DNA of 49,722 bases. It comes from Shinella sp. UYSO24. GTDB lineage: Bacteria; Pseudomonadota; Alphaproteobacteria; Rhizobiales; Rhizobiaceae. This document shows positions 8,735-17,873 of the stretch, piece by piece. The position numbers were made by a program, and so were the translations under genes. Where the stretch lies: NCBI GenBank assembly GCA_902167985.1, contig CABHNZ010000028.1, positions 1-49,722 of the forward strand, in the 5' to 3' direction. The notes under the pieces were generated by a model. The model did no database searches, had not been told where the DNA came from, and saw nothing but the letters and a program-made list of their open reading frames with translations. The number at the start of each line of letters is the position of its first letter. The stretch's first letter is position 1.

Positions 8735-8877
8735 CAGTGACCGGTACAAACCTCGCCATCCCCGCCATCCGGCTGTCCGCATTCATTATTGCCTTACCGA
8801 AATATGTTCGAATCAACACGACTTGATGCCGAAATGATGCCGCCGCACCCAAATCATGCAATTGAGACGACTTGCTC

Positions 8878-10065
8878 ATGTCCGCTGCCACGCTGCCATT
8901 GCTGATCAATATCCTCGTTGCGGGCATGTTCGTGGCAAGTTTCTGGACCGTGGCACGGATCAACCCTGAGCTCGGGCACGTTCGTTGGATCGCATTTAGC
9001 TATCTGATCGGTATGATAACGCCCGTCGCGGAGCTTGTTCTTCCACTGGCGCCAACGCCCATTCCCTTCATGCTGATGAGCTATGCCGGCTTGCTGACCG
9101 GCATGGTCATCATGGCCCCTGCCCTAGCGTTGTTATACGGTCAACGCGCTAACTGGATGACCGCGGCAGTGATTGTCGTTGCCGGGCTAATAGTGCGAGG
9201 CCTTATCTGGAACGGCCCCAGAAATACATTGTGGTACGAGCTCGCCTATCAGCTACCGTTCGCGATCGCGGCGATGTACAGCGCTTTTGTTGTCTTCCGA
9301 TACGGCGCAAAGTCAGGTCTCCACAGGACTTTGGCTGTTTTGTTTCTGGCAATAGCTGTGCATTTCCTGCTGAAACCGCTGGCAGCGACGACCTTCGGAT
9401 CGGGATCAACGGCTTCGGATTATTCGAAATCGGTCTATGCAACGATCTCCCAAGCAAGCTCTGGCGTCCTCTTGATCGCCGCGGGCCTTCTCGTCCTTAT
9501 CATCACGCTTCAAATGGCGGTCGCCAAAAGCCAGATGGACGCCACGACCGATCCTCTGAGCGGATTGCCGAACCGGCGCGCGCTGCATGCCGCCTTCTCT
9601 CGCATCGCTATCGGTCGTGAAAAGCTCGTCGCGGCGATCGCGATATTCGACATCGACAATTTCAAGCGTATCAATGACACGCTGGGCCACGACAAGGGGG
9701 ACCGGGTCATTGTGGCGGTCGCCCGATGCCTGGAAGAAAACAGACCGGCCAACGGCATGATCGCCCGCGTTGGCGGCGAAGAGTTCGTTCTTTTGATCCC
9801 TTGGCAAAATGAGGCCTCGGCGCTACAGGAATGCGACCGTCTGCGCCTTCTCGTAACCCGGTTGCCTTTTCAGAAACTCGATCAGGTCACGGTCAGCGCC
9901 GGTGTGACAGCCGTCATCGCCCACGAAGACTTAAGCTCTTCCCTGAGCCGGGCTGACCGGGGCCTTTACAGGGCCAAGGCAGCAGGGAAAAATCAATGCG
10001 TTTTCAAGCAAGTCGACCAGAGTCAAGTGGCGACCGAACCGGTTCTTCGTCGCGCCAACCGATGA
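8878..10065 (+). CDS. Membrane-bound diguanylate cyclase (GGDEF)
   Basis: The N-terminal 215 residues hold about six or seven hydrophobic helices and no recognised sensor domain. The C-terminal domain is a GGDEF diguanylate cyclase that makes cyclic di-GMP from two GTP: TTDPLSGLPNRRAL, FDIDNFKRINDTLGHDKGD and the active-site RVGGEEF are all present. At the position of the product-inhibition site (RxxD just before GGEEF) the sequence reads RPAN, so allosteric feedback may be absent. I prefer the ATG at 8878 over the TTG two codons upstream. The gene appears intact and probably active. It could influence biofilm and motility together with the chemoreceptor genes nearby. Confidence 0.88.
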   Translation: MSAATLPLLINILVAGMFVASFWTVARINPELGHVRWIAFSYLIGMITPVAELVLPLAPTPIPFMLMSYAGLLTGMVIMAPALALLYGQRANWMTAAVIVVAGLIVRGLIWNGPRNTLWYELAYQLPFAIAAMYSAFVVFRYGAKSGLHRTLAVLFLAIAVHFLLKPLAATTFGSGSTASDYSKSVYATISQASSGVLLIAAGLLVLIITLQMAVAKSQMDATTDPLSGLPNRRALHAAFSRIAIGREKLVAAIAIFDIDNFKRINDTLGHDKGDRVIVAVARCLEENRPANGMIARVGGEEFVLLIPWQNEASALQECDRLRLLVTRLPFQKLDQVTVSAGVTAVIAHEDLSSSLSRADRGLYRAKAAGKNQCVFKQVDQSQVATEPVLRRANR

Positions 10066-10111
10066 TCCAGACGTCATAGGCGTATGAAGCCCACCGAATA
10101 TTGCTAAGTTA

Positions 10112-11074
10112 CGAGTTCGCTTGTTCGATGACCCGACTGGATGTCTTTGTCGGCGGTACGCATCTGATGACCTTTGCGCCGCGGACGCGGCCATGCAGAC
10201 GGGCGGCATGACCAGGTCGTCAACTACCACCACGTCATCCATTCCCTGCGCAAGAAGCCGACGGCGCTCCGCGGCCTCGTTTATCGCGACAAGCTCTTTC
10301 CGCGTCAGGAATACCGCAGAGCTTTCGAGACCCTCAGCGAACACCTTCCCGACAAGCAGGCTTGCAAGATCACCGCCGAGCTTCTGGCATTGGCATGACC
10401 GCGGCTGCGAACGTGAACTTGCCGAAGAATTGGCCAGGACCCTCCACGTCGGCGAACGCTCTTCGGCTACCGCCGGCGACAGTTGGCTAGCCAAGGGAGC
10501 GAACATCCTCATGTTCGGTCCGCCCGGCGGAGGAAAGAGCCATCTCGCTGCCGCTATCGGCCTCGCGCTGATCGAGAATAGATGGCGGGTCCTCTACACC
10601 CGAACCACCGATCTTGTGCAGAAGCTGCAGTTCGCCCGCAGGGAACTCCAGCTTGAATCTGCCATCAATAAACTCAACAAATACGACCTGCTCATCCTCG
10701 ATGACCTCGCCTACGTGACCAAGGACCAGGCGGAAACAAGTGTGCTCTTCGAGCTGATCTCGGCACGATACGAGCATCGATCGATCCTGATCACCGCCAA
10801 CCAGCCGTTTGGGGAGTGGAACCGGGTCTTTCCCGATCCGGCCATGACACTCGCCGCAGTCGACCGGCTGGTGCACCATGCTACGATCTTCGAGATGAAC
10901 GTCGAAAGCTATCGCCGCAGAACTGCGTTTGAGGAAAAACGCCAGTTGGGCCGACCGGCCTCGTTTGCGACAATCAGGACCTCAACGCTGTCTGTCGCGG
11001 AGCGGCAATCAGAAAACGACGAAGAACTGGTCAGCGGCAATCAGCATGATAACTTGAGCCCGACCGCGACCTAA
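10112..11074 (+). pseudogene. IS21-family istA/istB remnant with internal deletion
   Basis: From about 10112 the text reads as the C-terminus of an IstA transposase (VRLFDD, then VVNYHHVIHSLRKKPTALRG and LVYRDKLFPRQEYRRAFETL), with frame breaks near 10132, 10172 and 10395. After HDRGCERELAEELA it passes directly into the AAA+ core of the helper ATPase IstB (GDSWLAKGANILMFGPPGGGKSHLAAAIG with Walker A, then LLILDDLAYV as Walker B, then HATIFEMNVESYRRR). The istA end and the first roughly 90 residues of istB are missing, so an internal deletion has joined the two. It cannot transpose. The last part (about 10990-11074) overlaps the cyclase fragment on the other strand. Confidence 0.8.
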
Positions 11075-11590
11075 GAATCTCATCCAGATTGTCGCCACCG
11101 TCTCATCCTGATTGCCGATAGATATCTGCACCCGCGAGCCAGAGGCCGCATGCAAAACGACTGCGGCAATTTCCGCTCGAATCTCCTCGCAGCGAGTGTG
11201 CATATCTTCAATCGTTAGACCGCTTTGGAACAGACCGAATTCTTCACCTCCCAAGCGTCCGGCGACATCTGATTGTCCCTTGTAACGGGAGAGAATTCGA
11301 CCTATCAGGCGAAGTGCCTCGTCACCGGTCGCATGACCATGACGATCATTGATCATTTTGAGATGATCCGGGTCGAGAAACAGCAGGACCGCGGATACAC
11401 CCCGCTCACTCATCTCCGCCAGGTCTTCCATGAAGGCGCTCCGTGTGAGGATGCCTGTCAGGCAACGGTGCGGGATTGAAGACGAAGGGCCTCATACGCG
11501 TCCGCGAGTTCCTGTCGAAACTCCTTCGTCGCCGCTTCGGCTCGCCGAACCGTATCGGACTGGGCAAAGTGAAACGCCGAGGCGAGGCAC
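11009..11590 (-). pseudogene. Diguanylate cyclase fragment
   Basis: Reading two minus-strand frames gives a GGDEF domain: EFRQELADAYEALRLQS, then LTGILTRSAFMEDLAEMSERG, FLDPDHLKMINDRHGHATGDEA and the active-site RLGGEEFGLF. A frame break lies near 11465. The usual end of the domain after RVQISIG is scrambled, and the 5' end stops abruptly just after the chemoreceptor gene. The 3' side merges with the IS21 debris, suggesting that insertion followed by deletion destroyed it. No sensor domain remains. Confidence 0.65.
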
Positions 11591-11614
11591 CCTTGTTGTC
11601 TAAGGCAACCTGCC

Positions 11615-13798
11615 TTAACTGGCCATGGCATAGCGCGCAGCAAAGTGCGGAGAACCGTTGGTCTTGAAGCGGGATATCGCCTGAGCGAGATTTTCTGTTT
11701 CGCTTGAAAGATTCTGAGCTGCGGCGGTCGTTTCTTCGACCATGGCGGCATTTTGCTGAGTGACCTTGTCCATTTGGTCGGCAGCAGACGATACTTCGCG
11801 CAGGCTTCCTGCTTGTTCTCGCGTGGAAAGTGCGATGTCTGCGATCGTTGTGCTCATGGCAACGACCTGTTCCACGATCGCATGCAATGCGTTGCCGGAT
11901 TCCGATACCAGTCGTACGCCCGTATCGACCTGGGAAGACGAAGTCGAAATCAGTTGCTTGATCTCTTTGGCGGCGTTGGCAGAGCGCTGCGCAAGTTCAC
12001 GGACTTCCTGTGCAACGACAGCAAACCCCTTGCCGGCCTCACCTGCCCGCGCTGCTTCCACGCCGGCATTCAGGGCTAGAAGGTTCGTCTGGAACGCGAT
12101 TTCGTCGATAACGCCGATGATATCGCTTATCTTGGTCGAAGAGCCTTGAATCTCGGTCATTGCCGCGATGGCGCGCGAGACTATTTCTCCACCCTTTTCA
12201 GCCGTCTCCCGTGCAGTCGTCACCGAACCGCTGGCGCGGCTCGCACCGTCGGCAGTTGCGTTTACACCTCGGCTGACGTCGCCAAGGGCGGCCACGGTCT
12301 CTTCAAGCGAGGCCGCCTGCTGTTCCGTTCTGCGCGCCAAATCATTCGACGCTGACGAAATTTCGTTAAGACCGGAGTGAATGGTTCCGATCGACTGCAC
12401 GATCCCGCTGAACGTCCGTTCAAGTTCGCCGACAGACGTGTTGAAGTTCTCACGTATGCTTTCGAACTCAGGAGCTATCTTGTCCGTCATGCGTGCCGTC
12501 AAGTCGCCCGCAGCCAGTCGATTCAAGCCATTCTGGACGCTCACAACGAATTCGCGCAAATCCTTCGCTTTACTACTGTCCAGTTCGATTTGCTGGCTAC
12601 GCTCCGTTTCGATCTCCTTCTCGAGCTTTTCCTGCTCCAGCTTGTCTTGTTCCGCCTTGGCCAACTTTATGCGGAACGTGTCGAGCGCTTTGGTAACAGT
12701 GCCGAGTTCGTCTGCTCGAACGCTGCCGGAAATCGCGTTCGAATAATCGCCCGCGGCCATGGAACGGACGGAGGCAAGAACCGATCCCAGCGGACGGCCT
12801 ACCAGGGACCGGGACGCGAAATAAATCACCAACATCGCGGCGATCAGAATAAGAGCGCCAGCTATGATCGTTGTCTGCAACTGTTGCCAGACGGGAAGCG
12901 TGAAAGTCTCCCCCGGAATATCCAAGACAACAGCCCAGGTGGTATTCATTTCCGGTGCTGTGAAGGGATATACGAGGCGTACCGCGCCGTCCGGCAGGCC
13001 GCGTATGACCTGCATCTCGCCATCGCCGAGCGCCTGTTTGACCTGATCGGCCCCAGCATCGCCATAGGCCGTCATAAGTTTCGACTTGTCGGGATTGGCC
13101 AGCCAATTTCCGTCGCGGGCGAGCAGCATCACTCTGCCGCCATTAAAGGGTCGCATGGAATTCAGCGCATTCGTCAGATCGTCAAGCCGGATATCGACGC
13201 CTGCGAGGCCCACGACCTTTCCACCGACACGCACCGGCACAGATACAGACGTCACAAGGAGCTTAGTGTTCGTCAGGTAAGGTGACGTTATGGTCGCCAT
13301 GCCGGACTTCAGAGGCGCACTATAATATTCCTGCTCGGGCTTGATCTTCCAGGTCGACAATTCGACCGCACCGCTATCGTTCTTGGTCCAATACGGCGTA
13401 AAGACGCCCTGCTCGTTCATGGCAACATCGCCCGAGAGGCCCGCAGAACTCGGCGAACCGATCAATTCGCACATCCAAGCGCCGAATACGTTTTTGTATT
13501 GGGGTGCGACATCCTTGATCAAGGCGGCTATGTCAGCGCGATTATGTGAGCCACCGGAGATCAGGCCTGAAAGGCTGGCAGCAAGTGTAGTCCCAGCTGA
13601 TGTCGCCTGCGTTATTCCCACCGCAACTTCGTGAGTGACGCTGGCAGCCCGCTCCTCAGCAAGTGTCATCACCGTCGTTTCGGTCTGCTTCTTCGTATTC
13701 CAGGCATTGTATGCTGTATAGCTGATCAAAATGGCCGCGATAGAAGCACCAACAGCAAATACCAGTTTGCTCGATACAGTCTTGTTACGCGGGTTCAT
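11615..13798 (-). CDS. Methyl-accepting chemotaxis protein, dCache type
   Basis: This 727-residue chemoreceptor has a first transmembrane helix (about 12-30), a periplasmic region of about 280 residues with Cache-like features (YYSAPLKSGMATITSPYLT; VVGLAGVDIRLDDL; TTWAVVLDIPGETF), a second transmembrane helix (about 308-330), a HAMP linker (SRSLVGRPLGSVLASVRSMA) and a cytoplasmic signalling domain. Its hairpin tip reads EIAFQTNLLALNAGVEAARAG followed by GFAVVAQEVRELAQRSA, which binds CheA and CheW. Double-Cache receptors usually sense small molecules such as amino acids or organic acids; the ligand here is unknown. The C-terminus (ARYAMAS) lacks a CheR-tethering pentapeptide. The gene is intact. 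Confidence 0.92.
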   Translation of the reverse strand: MNPRNKTVSSKLVFAVGASIAAILISYTAYNAWNTKKQTETTVMTLAEERAASVTHEVAVGITQATSAGTTLAASLSGLISGGSHNRADIAALIKDVAPQYKNVFGAWMCELIGSPSSAGLSGDVAMNEQGVFTPYWTKNDSGAVELSTWKIKPEQEYYSAPLKSGMATITSPYLTNTKLLVTSVSVPVRVGGKVVGLAGVDIRLDDLTNALNSMRPFNGGRVMLLARDGNWLANPDKSKLMTAYGDAGADQVKQALGDGEMQVIRGLPDGAVRLVYPFTAPEMNTTWAVVLDIPGETFTLPVWQQLQTTIIAGALILIAAMLVIYFASRSLVGRPLGSVLASVRSMAAGDYSNAISGSVRADELGTVTKALDTFRIKLAKAEQDKLEQEKLEKEIETERSQQIELDSSKAKDLREFVVSVQNGLNRLAAGDLTARMTDKIAPEFESIRENFNTSVGELERTFSGIVQSIGTIHSGLNEISSASNDLARRTEQQAASLEETVAALGDVSRGVNATADGASRASGSVTTARETAEKGGEIVSRAIAAMTEIQGSSTKISDIIGVIDEIAFQTNLLALNAGVEAARAGEAGKGFAVVAQEVRELAQRSANAAKEIKQLISTSSSQVDTGVRLVSESGNALHAIVEQVVAMSTTIADIALSTREQAGSLREVSSAADQMDKVTQQNAAMVEETTAAAQNLSSETENLAQAISRFKTNGSPHFAARYAMAS

Positions 13799-14171
13799 TT
13801 CGACGCTCCTTGTTACCTTGAGTTATGCAGACAAAATTTAAGATCTTGCTAAATTTTTAGAAATCGGATTTTTTGGTGTGCGCTGAAGCGGCCTCGCGGG
13901 AGAGAAATTCAGCTGTTACTCGGTGAACTGTGGATGCTTGCGGATTTCGGCAAATCCCGGACAGTGTTTTGAGTAATGTAGTTTAACAGGGTGGGGAAAT
14001 AGCGTGGATTTTCCGCCGATCGATCGATAGATGGGGTGTAGACGAGCTGCGGCGCTACTCTTTCAGCGGCCTTGTCGGCCCATTTTGTCGTAATCTACCC
14101 TCTTTCGGCGGACTACGGGCGCAATTACGCTGTTATCAGCAGCTTTGGCAGCTTTACCAGGTTATAAGCGG
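13799..14171. other. Intergenic, chemoreceptor upstream region
   Basis: This stretch precedes the chemoreceptor start. The first 80 bases are AT-rich and likely carry its promoter. A short CGATCGATCGAT run lies near 14020. No open frame of interest was seen until the IS3 remnant at 14172, although some of the preceding 60 bases may belong to the same remnant. Confidence 0.4.
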
Positions 14172-14255
14172 TGGCTCTACAATCCGAAGCGCCGCCATTC
14201 GACACGGGGCTATCTCCGCCCCAATGACTTTGAAACCAAGGTGGGATTAGCTTAA
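14172..14255 (+). mobile_element. IS3-family transposase C-terminal remnant
   Basis: A 27-codon frame reads WLYNPKRRHSTRGYLRPNDF and ends ETKVGLA before TAA at 14253-14255. This is the characteristic C-terminus of the IS3-family OrfB (rve) transposase, in which a YNxxRRHS...GYLSP motif follows the last catalytic residue. The sequence after the stop (CGTGTCCGAAAAGCC) may be the terminal inverted repeat. The rest of the element is gone. Confidence 0.7.
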
Positions 14256-14353
14256 TCTCGTGTCCGAAAAGCCGACTTATCGGACGTTTTCTCATTATAG
14301 ACGAATGGCCCAAATCATCGAGCAAAACACCAAAAATCACCTCGAGGAGCACG

Positions 14354-15416
14354 GTGCCGGGGCATGATGTTTCCGCTCCGGAAGTTTCGGGCGATGGCCC
14401 CCTCCCCTCTCTCGTCAACGAGGATCAGGCACCAGCCCACCTCGCCAGCCTTGCCGATCGCGCCCGCGGATATGTCGAGGCCGCGAGTTCCGCCAACACG
14501 CGCAAAGCCTACGCCGCCGACTGGAAGCATTTTTCGGCGTGGTGCCGGCGGTCCAATCTGGCCCCCATTCCCCCGCATCCACAAACCGTCGGACTTTACA
14601 TCACGGCCTGCGCTTCCGGCACGGCTGAACGGGGTGCAAAAGCGAACGCGGTCTCGACCATCGAACGCCGCCTCTCCTCGCTCTCCTGGAACTATGCACA
14701 GCGTGGCCTCTCGCTCGATCGCAGAGACCGGCATATCGCCACCGTGATGGCCGGCATCCGCAACAGCCATGCCCGTCCGCCGGTCCAGAAGGAAGCGGCC
14801 ATGGCTGAAGATATCATCGCCATGGTCGAAACGCTCGATTGCGGCTCTTCGCGGCCTGCGGGATCGGGCGATGTTGCTCATCGGCTTTGCCGGCGGCCTT
14901 AGGCGCTCCGAGATCGTCGGCCTCGATCTGAAAGCCGACCAGACAGATGACGGTCGCGGTTGGATCGAGATCCTCGACGTGGGGCTCCTTATTACCCTGC
15001 GCGGTAAAACCGGATGGCGCGAGGTCGAGGTCGGCCGCGGCTCGGCCGATGCGACCTGCCCGGTTGCCGCGATCGAGACCTGGATCAAGTTCGCAAAGCT
15101 GGCCCATGGCCCCCTTTTCGTCGGGTGACGGGGCAAAGGGAAGGCTGTCGGGTCGGAGCGGCTGAACGACAAGGAGGTCGCTCGGCTTGTGAAAAGGGCG
15201 GCTATGGCCGCAGGCGTTCGCGGCGATCTCAGCGAGATCGAACGGGCCTTGAAGTTCTCCGGTCATTCCCTCCGCGCAGGTCTCGCCTCGTCCGCCGAGG
15301 TCGACGAACGCTACGTCCAGAAGCAGCTTGGCCATGCATCGGCGGAGATGACACGCAGATATCAGCGCCGGCGGGATCGCTTCCGCGTGAATTTGACCAA
15401 GGCATCAGGGCTTTAG
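14354..15416 (+). pseudogene. Tyrosine recombinase/integrase, copy 2, broken
   Basis: This is a second, similar copy of the recombinase at 6859-7938, in the same orientation. It reads from a GTG at 14354 through RGYVEAASSANTRKAYAADW, IERRLSSLSWNYAQRGL and IRNSHARPPVQKEAAM. The frame shifts near 14845, runs through GGLRRSEIVGLDLKADQTDD, breaks again near 15119 (one C lost) and is restored near 15136 (one extra A). It ends with HSLRAGLASSAEVDERYVQK, LGHASAEMTRRYQ and KASGL. All catalytic motifs can be found once frames are joined. Its breaks are at other positions than in copy 1, so each copy was damaged or misread independently. Confidence 0.82.
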
Positions 15417-15633
15417 TCGCCCCCTCCCCTATTCCGGAGTGAAACCGCAAGGGGAGATTTCAATGCCGGATTTCTCGCTTAGCGCTTCAATTGAAATCGG
15501 AAGCTAAAAGCCACAGAAACACCGGATCGCTGTTCGTCATCGTTTTCAAAGGAGTATCATCCGTGTGCCTTCTTTTACTGAGCTTCAATATCGCCAATTA
15601 GAGACCTCATTCGATCTGAAAGAGGCTAGAAAA

Positions 15634-16578
15634 ATGAATGACTTCGTTTCCGGCGTGAAATCACGCAACATCCTCGTGCTCGGTGCAGGTGAGCTTGGGA
15701 TGCCTGTCCTGCGCAATCTGGCTGGCCGCGCAAAGGTTATCGATGGAGCAAAGATAAGCGTCCTGCTGCGCGCCAGCGCCGTAGAGTCCAACGCGCCGAC
15801 AAAGCAGCGGGACGTTCGCGAGATCCGTGACTTGGGCATTGAGATCGTCATCGGCGATCTCGTGAAGAGCTCGATCGACGAACTGGCATCCTTGTTCTCG
15901 CAGTATGACACCGTCATCGGCTGCACGGGCTATGCCGCCGGGATCGATACGCCCATGAAACTTGCCAAGGCCGCATTGCAGTCCGGTATTCCGCGATACT
16001 TCCCATGGCAGTTCGGCGTCGATTTCGAGGCCATCGGCCGAGGTGGTCCGCAGGACATTTTCGACGCTCAGCTTGATGTCCGCGAACTCCTGCGCTCACA
16101 GGACAAGACCGAATGGGTCATTATTTCCACCGGCATGTTCATGAGCTATCTGTTCGAGCCGGAGTTCGGTGTCGTCGATCTGGAAAAGAGCGCGGTAAGA
16201 GCCCTCGGCAGTTTTGATACGGCCGTTACTGTGACAACGCCCGATGACATCGGTGTGCTCACTGCCGAAATCGTCTTCTACGAGCCTACCATCAGCAACG
16301 AAATTGTCTTCCTGGCAGGTGATACCGTCACCTATGGCGAGCTCGCTGACAAGCTGGAGGCGGGTTTGAACCGGCCCTTCAACAGGTCCGAATGGACTGT
16401 TCCGGTTCTCTTGGAAGAACTCGCAAATGACCCCCAAAACATGATGCGCAAATACCGGGCAGCCTTTGGCATCGGGCGCGGCATGGCATGGGACAAGGCC
16501 AGCACTTTCAACGTACGGGAAGGCGTTAAGGTCACGGATGTGTCCGATTGGATTAACGCGAACCTTCGCAGCAACTAG
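15634..16578 (+). CDS. NmrA-like NAD(P)-binding oxidoreductase
   Basis: The protein has an N-terminal Rossmann fold with ILVLGAGELGMPVLRNLAGR, the dinucleotide-binding GxGxxG. Further family-like stretches are YDTVIGCTGYAAGIDTPMKL, IPRYFPWQFGVDFEAIG and TPDDIGVLTAEIVF. This matches the NmrA/isoflavone-reductase-like group, which includes aromatic alcohol reductases and redox-sensing proteins without catalysis. The ATG at 15634 is preferred to one at 15565 because AGAGG precedes it and the Rossmann strand begins shortly after. It converges on an HxlR regulator gene, which in this window's pattern is the likely partner. The gene is intact; the substrate is unknown. Confidence 0.8.
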   Translation: MNDFVSGVKSRNILVLGAGELGMPVLRNLAGRAKVIDGAKISVLLRASAVESNAPTKQRDVREIRDLGIEIVIGDLVKSSIDELASLFSQYDTVIGCTGYAAGIDTPMKLAKAALQSGIPRYFPWQFGVDFEAIGRGGPQDIFDAQLDVRELLRSQDKTEWVIISTGMFMSYLFEPEFGVVDLEKSAVRALGSFDTAVTVTTPDDIGVLTAEIVFYEPTISNEIVFLAGDTVTYGELADKLEAGLNRPFNRSEWTVPVLLEELANDPQNMMRKYRAAFGIGRGMAWDKASTFNVREGVKVTDVSDWINANLRSN

Positions 16579-16638
16579 ATAGCCCTGGCACCGGTCGGCG
16601 TACTCAGCGGTCTCAGCCGAGCGGCCGCAGCCTTCATA

Positions 16639-17064
16639 TCAAAACGTCTGCCAGGAAGGCTTTTCTGGCGGACGAGAATCATAATCCTCTCGTGACTTTC
16701 GAAACAGGTCGGAATTCTCCACGACCCATGTCCAAAGTGGGATCATGCGAATGAGAAGACCCATGCCCAATTCCGTGAGTTCATATTCTACGCGAGGTGG
16801 CATCTCAACCAGATCGTAGCGCGTGACGAGACCATCTCTTTCGAGTTGACGCAGGGTACGGGTCAGCATCCGTTGCGTGACACCGTGCATTCGTCTTCCA
16901 ATTTCCGCGTGGCGAAGCCTGCCATAAACGCCGAGAGTGTGTATCACGCCGAGCGACCATCTACTTCCTGCGTGCGTGAGAACCTCGCGTCGAACCCCGT
17001 CTTCATCCTCGCGAAGGCCGTCGCAAACCGCTTGAGAGTAGCTGAGGATTTCTTCTCTGTTCAT
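16639..17064 (-). CDS. HxlR-family transcriptional regulator
   Basis: This 141-residue protein has the winged helix of the HxlR family: SRWSLGVIHTLGVYGRLRHA, IGRRMHGVTQRMLTRTLRQLERDGLVTR and the wing EMPPRVEYELTELG. Members act as dimers and often respond to aldehydes, oxidants or quinones while controlling neighbouring oxidoreductases. It converges on the NmrA-like gene with a 60-bp gap. Its start lies 46 bp from a recombinase fragment, so the original upstream neighbour may have been lost. Confidence 0.88.
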   Translation of the reverse strand: MNREEILSYSQAVCDGLREDEDGVRREVLTHAGSRWSLGVIHTLGVYGRLRHAEIGRRMHGVTQRMLTRTLRQLERDGLVTRYDLVEMPPRVEYELTELGMGLLIRMIPLWTWVVENSDLFRKSREDYDSRPPEKPSWQTF

Positions 17065-17112
17065 TTTTCTTATTTCCGGTGCCCGTAGGTCGCTTTATCA
17101 GCCTTTTAGCTG

Positions 17113-17565
17113 AGTCACACCACGGCGGCCATCGGGCGCTGCTTGCCCTGGCCAGCGCCCGAGGCACTGCTGCTGAAATTCGTCGCCCACCATCTGTGGG
17201 ATCTAGAAAAGCGCGCGGCCGACTCCGATCACGGCATGCCTGATGACGTCGATGAAAACCTTCGGCACCAGGGGTTTCTGAGATCCGTCGGTCCGCACGC
17301 GCCAGCAACGGTGCGCCGGCGGCTGGCGAACTGGTCGACGCTGACCAAATGGCGCGGCCTCGACGGCGCCTTCGCCTCCCCTGCCCTCAAGTCAGCCATT
17401 CGGCTGGCCGTGCGCGCCGTCCCTCGGACGCGTCGCCGCAAGAGCGCAGAGGCGGTCACCGGCGACGTGCTGGCCAAACTGCTGGCGACCTGCGCGACGG
17501 ACAGTCTTCGCGATGTCAGGGACCGCGCCATCCTGATGGTCGCCTTCGCCTCCGGCGGCCGCCGG
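17113..17565 (+). pseudogene. Tyrosine recombinase fragment, copy of another type
   Basis: The frame reads LPWPAPEALLLKFVAHHLWD, HAPATVRRRLANWSTLTKWRG and DVRDRAILMVAFASGGRR. This is the N-terminal SAM-like domain and the start of the catalytic domain of a tyrosine recombinase different from copies 1 and 2. It begins without a proper start and stops abruptly at GGRR (17565), where the sequence becomes the antisense of a truncated MFS gene. Catalytic H-x-x-R and Y are missing, so it is inactive. Confidence 0.72.
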
Positions 17566-17873
17566 ACCAGCAGCGTGAACGCGGCGCCGTATTGAACCAG
17601 GTTGGCCGCCACCTGGATGGCCGCGATCGCCGACCCGACTGTCATCACTCGCCCCGGACCGATGCGGTCGAACAAACCGCCGAGCCAGGGCGCGGTCAGT
17701 CCGCCGATCAACAATGCGATCGAGAGCGCGCCAAAAATCCATTCAGTCGACCACGCAAAATGCGCGGCCATATCGAGCGCCAGGATGCTGAAGCTGTAAT
17801 AGAGGGTGCCGTAGCCGATGTTCTGGGTGACGCCCAAAGCGGCGATCGCGGCGACCGGGACGCGCTCGCTCAT
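17566..17873 (-). pseudogene. MFS transporter, N-terminal fragment of arsenic operon
   Basis: From the start at 17873 the first 100 residues match a major facilitator transporter: ALGVTQNIGYGTLYYSFSIL, FGALSIALLIGGLTAPWLGG and the loop LFDRIGPGRVMTVGS. Reading ends at the junction with the recombinase fragment near 17566. The start overlaps the arsH stop (ATGA), so this was the last gene of the ars operon. MFS proteins in this place may export arsenic compounds, but with about three quarters missing it is non-functional. Confidence 0.72.

Noticed and set aside
12377..13285. Plus-strand open frame of 302 codons
   Set aside because: It lies antisense within the chemoreceptor gene and looks like a compositional shadow.
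14315..15172. Minus-strand open frame of 285 codons
   Set aside because: Antisense to recombinase copy 2; a similar shadow appears opposite copy 1, which confirms that it follows from the coding bias.
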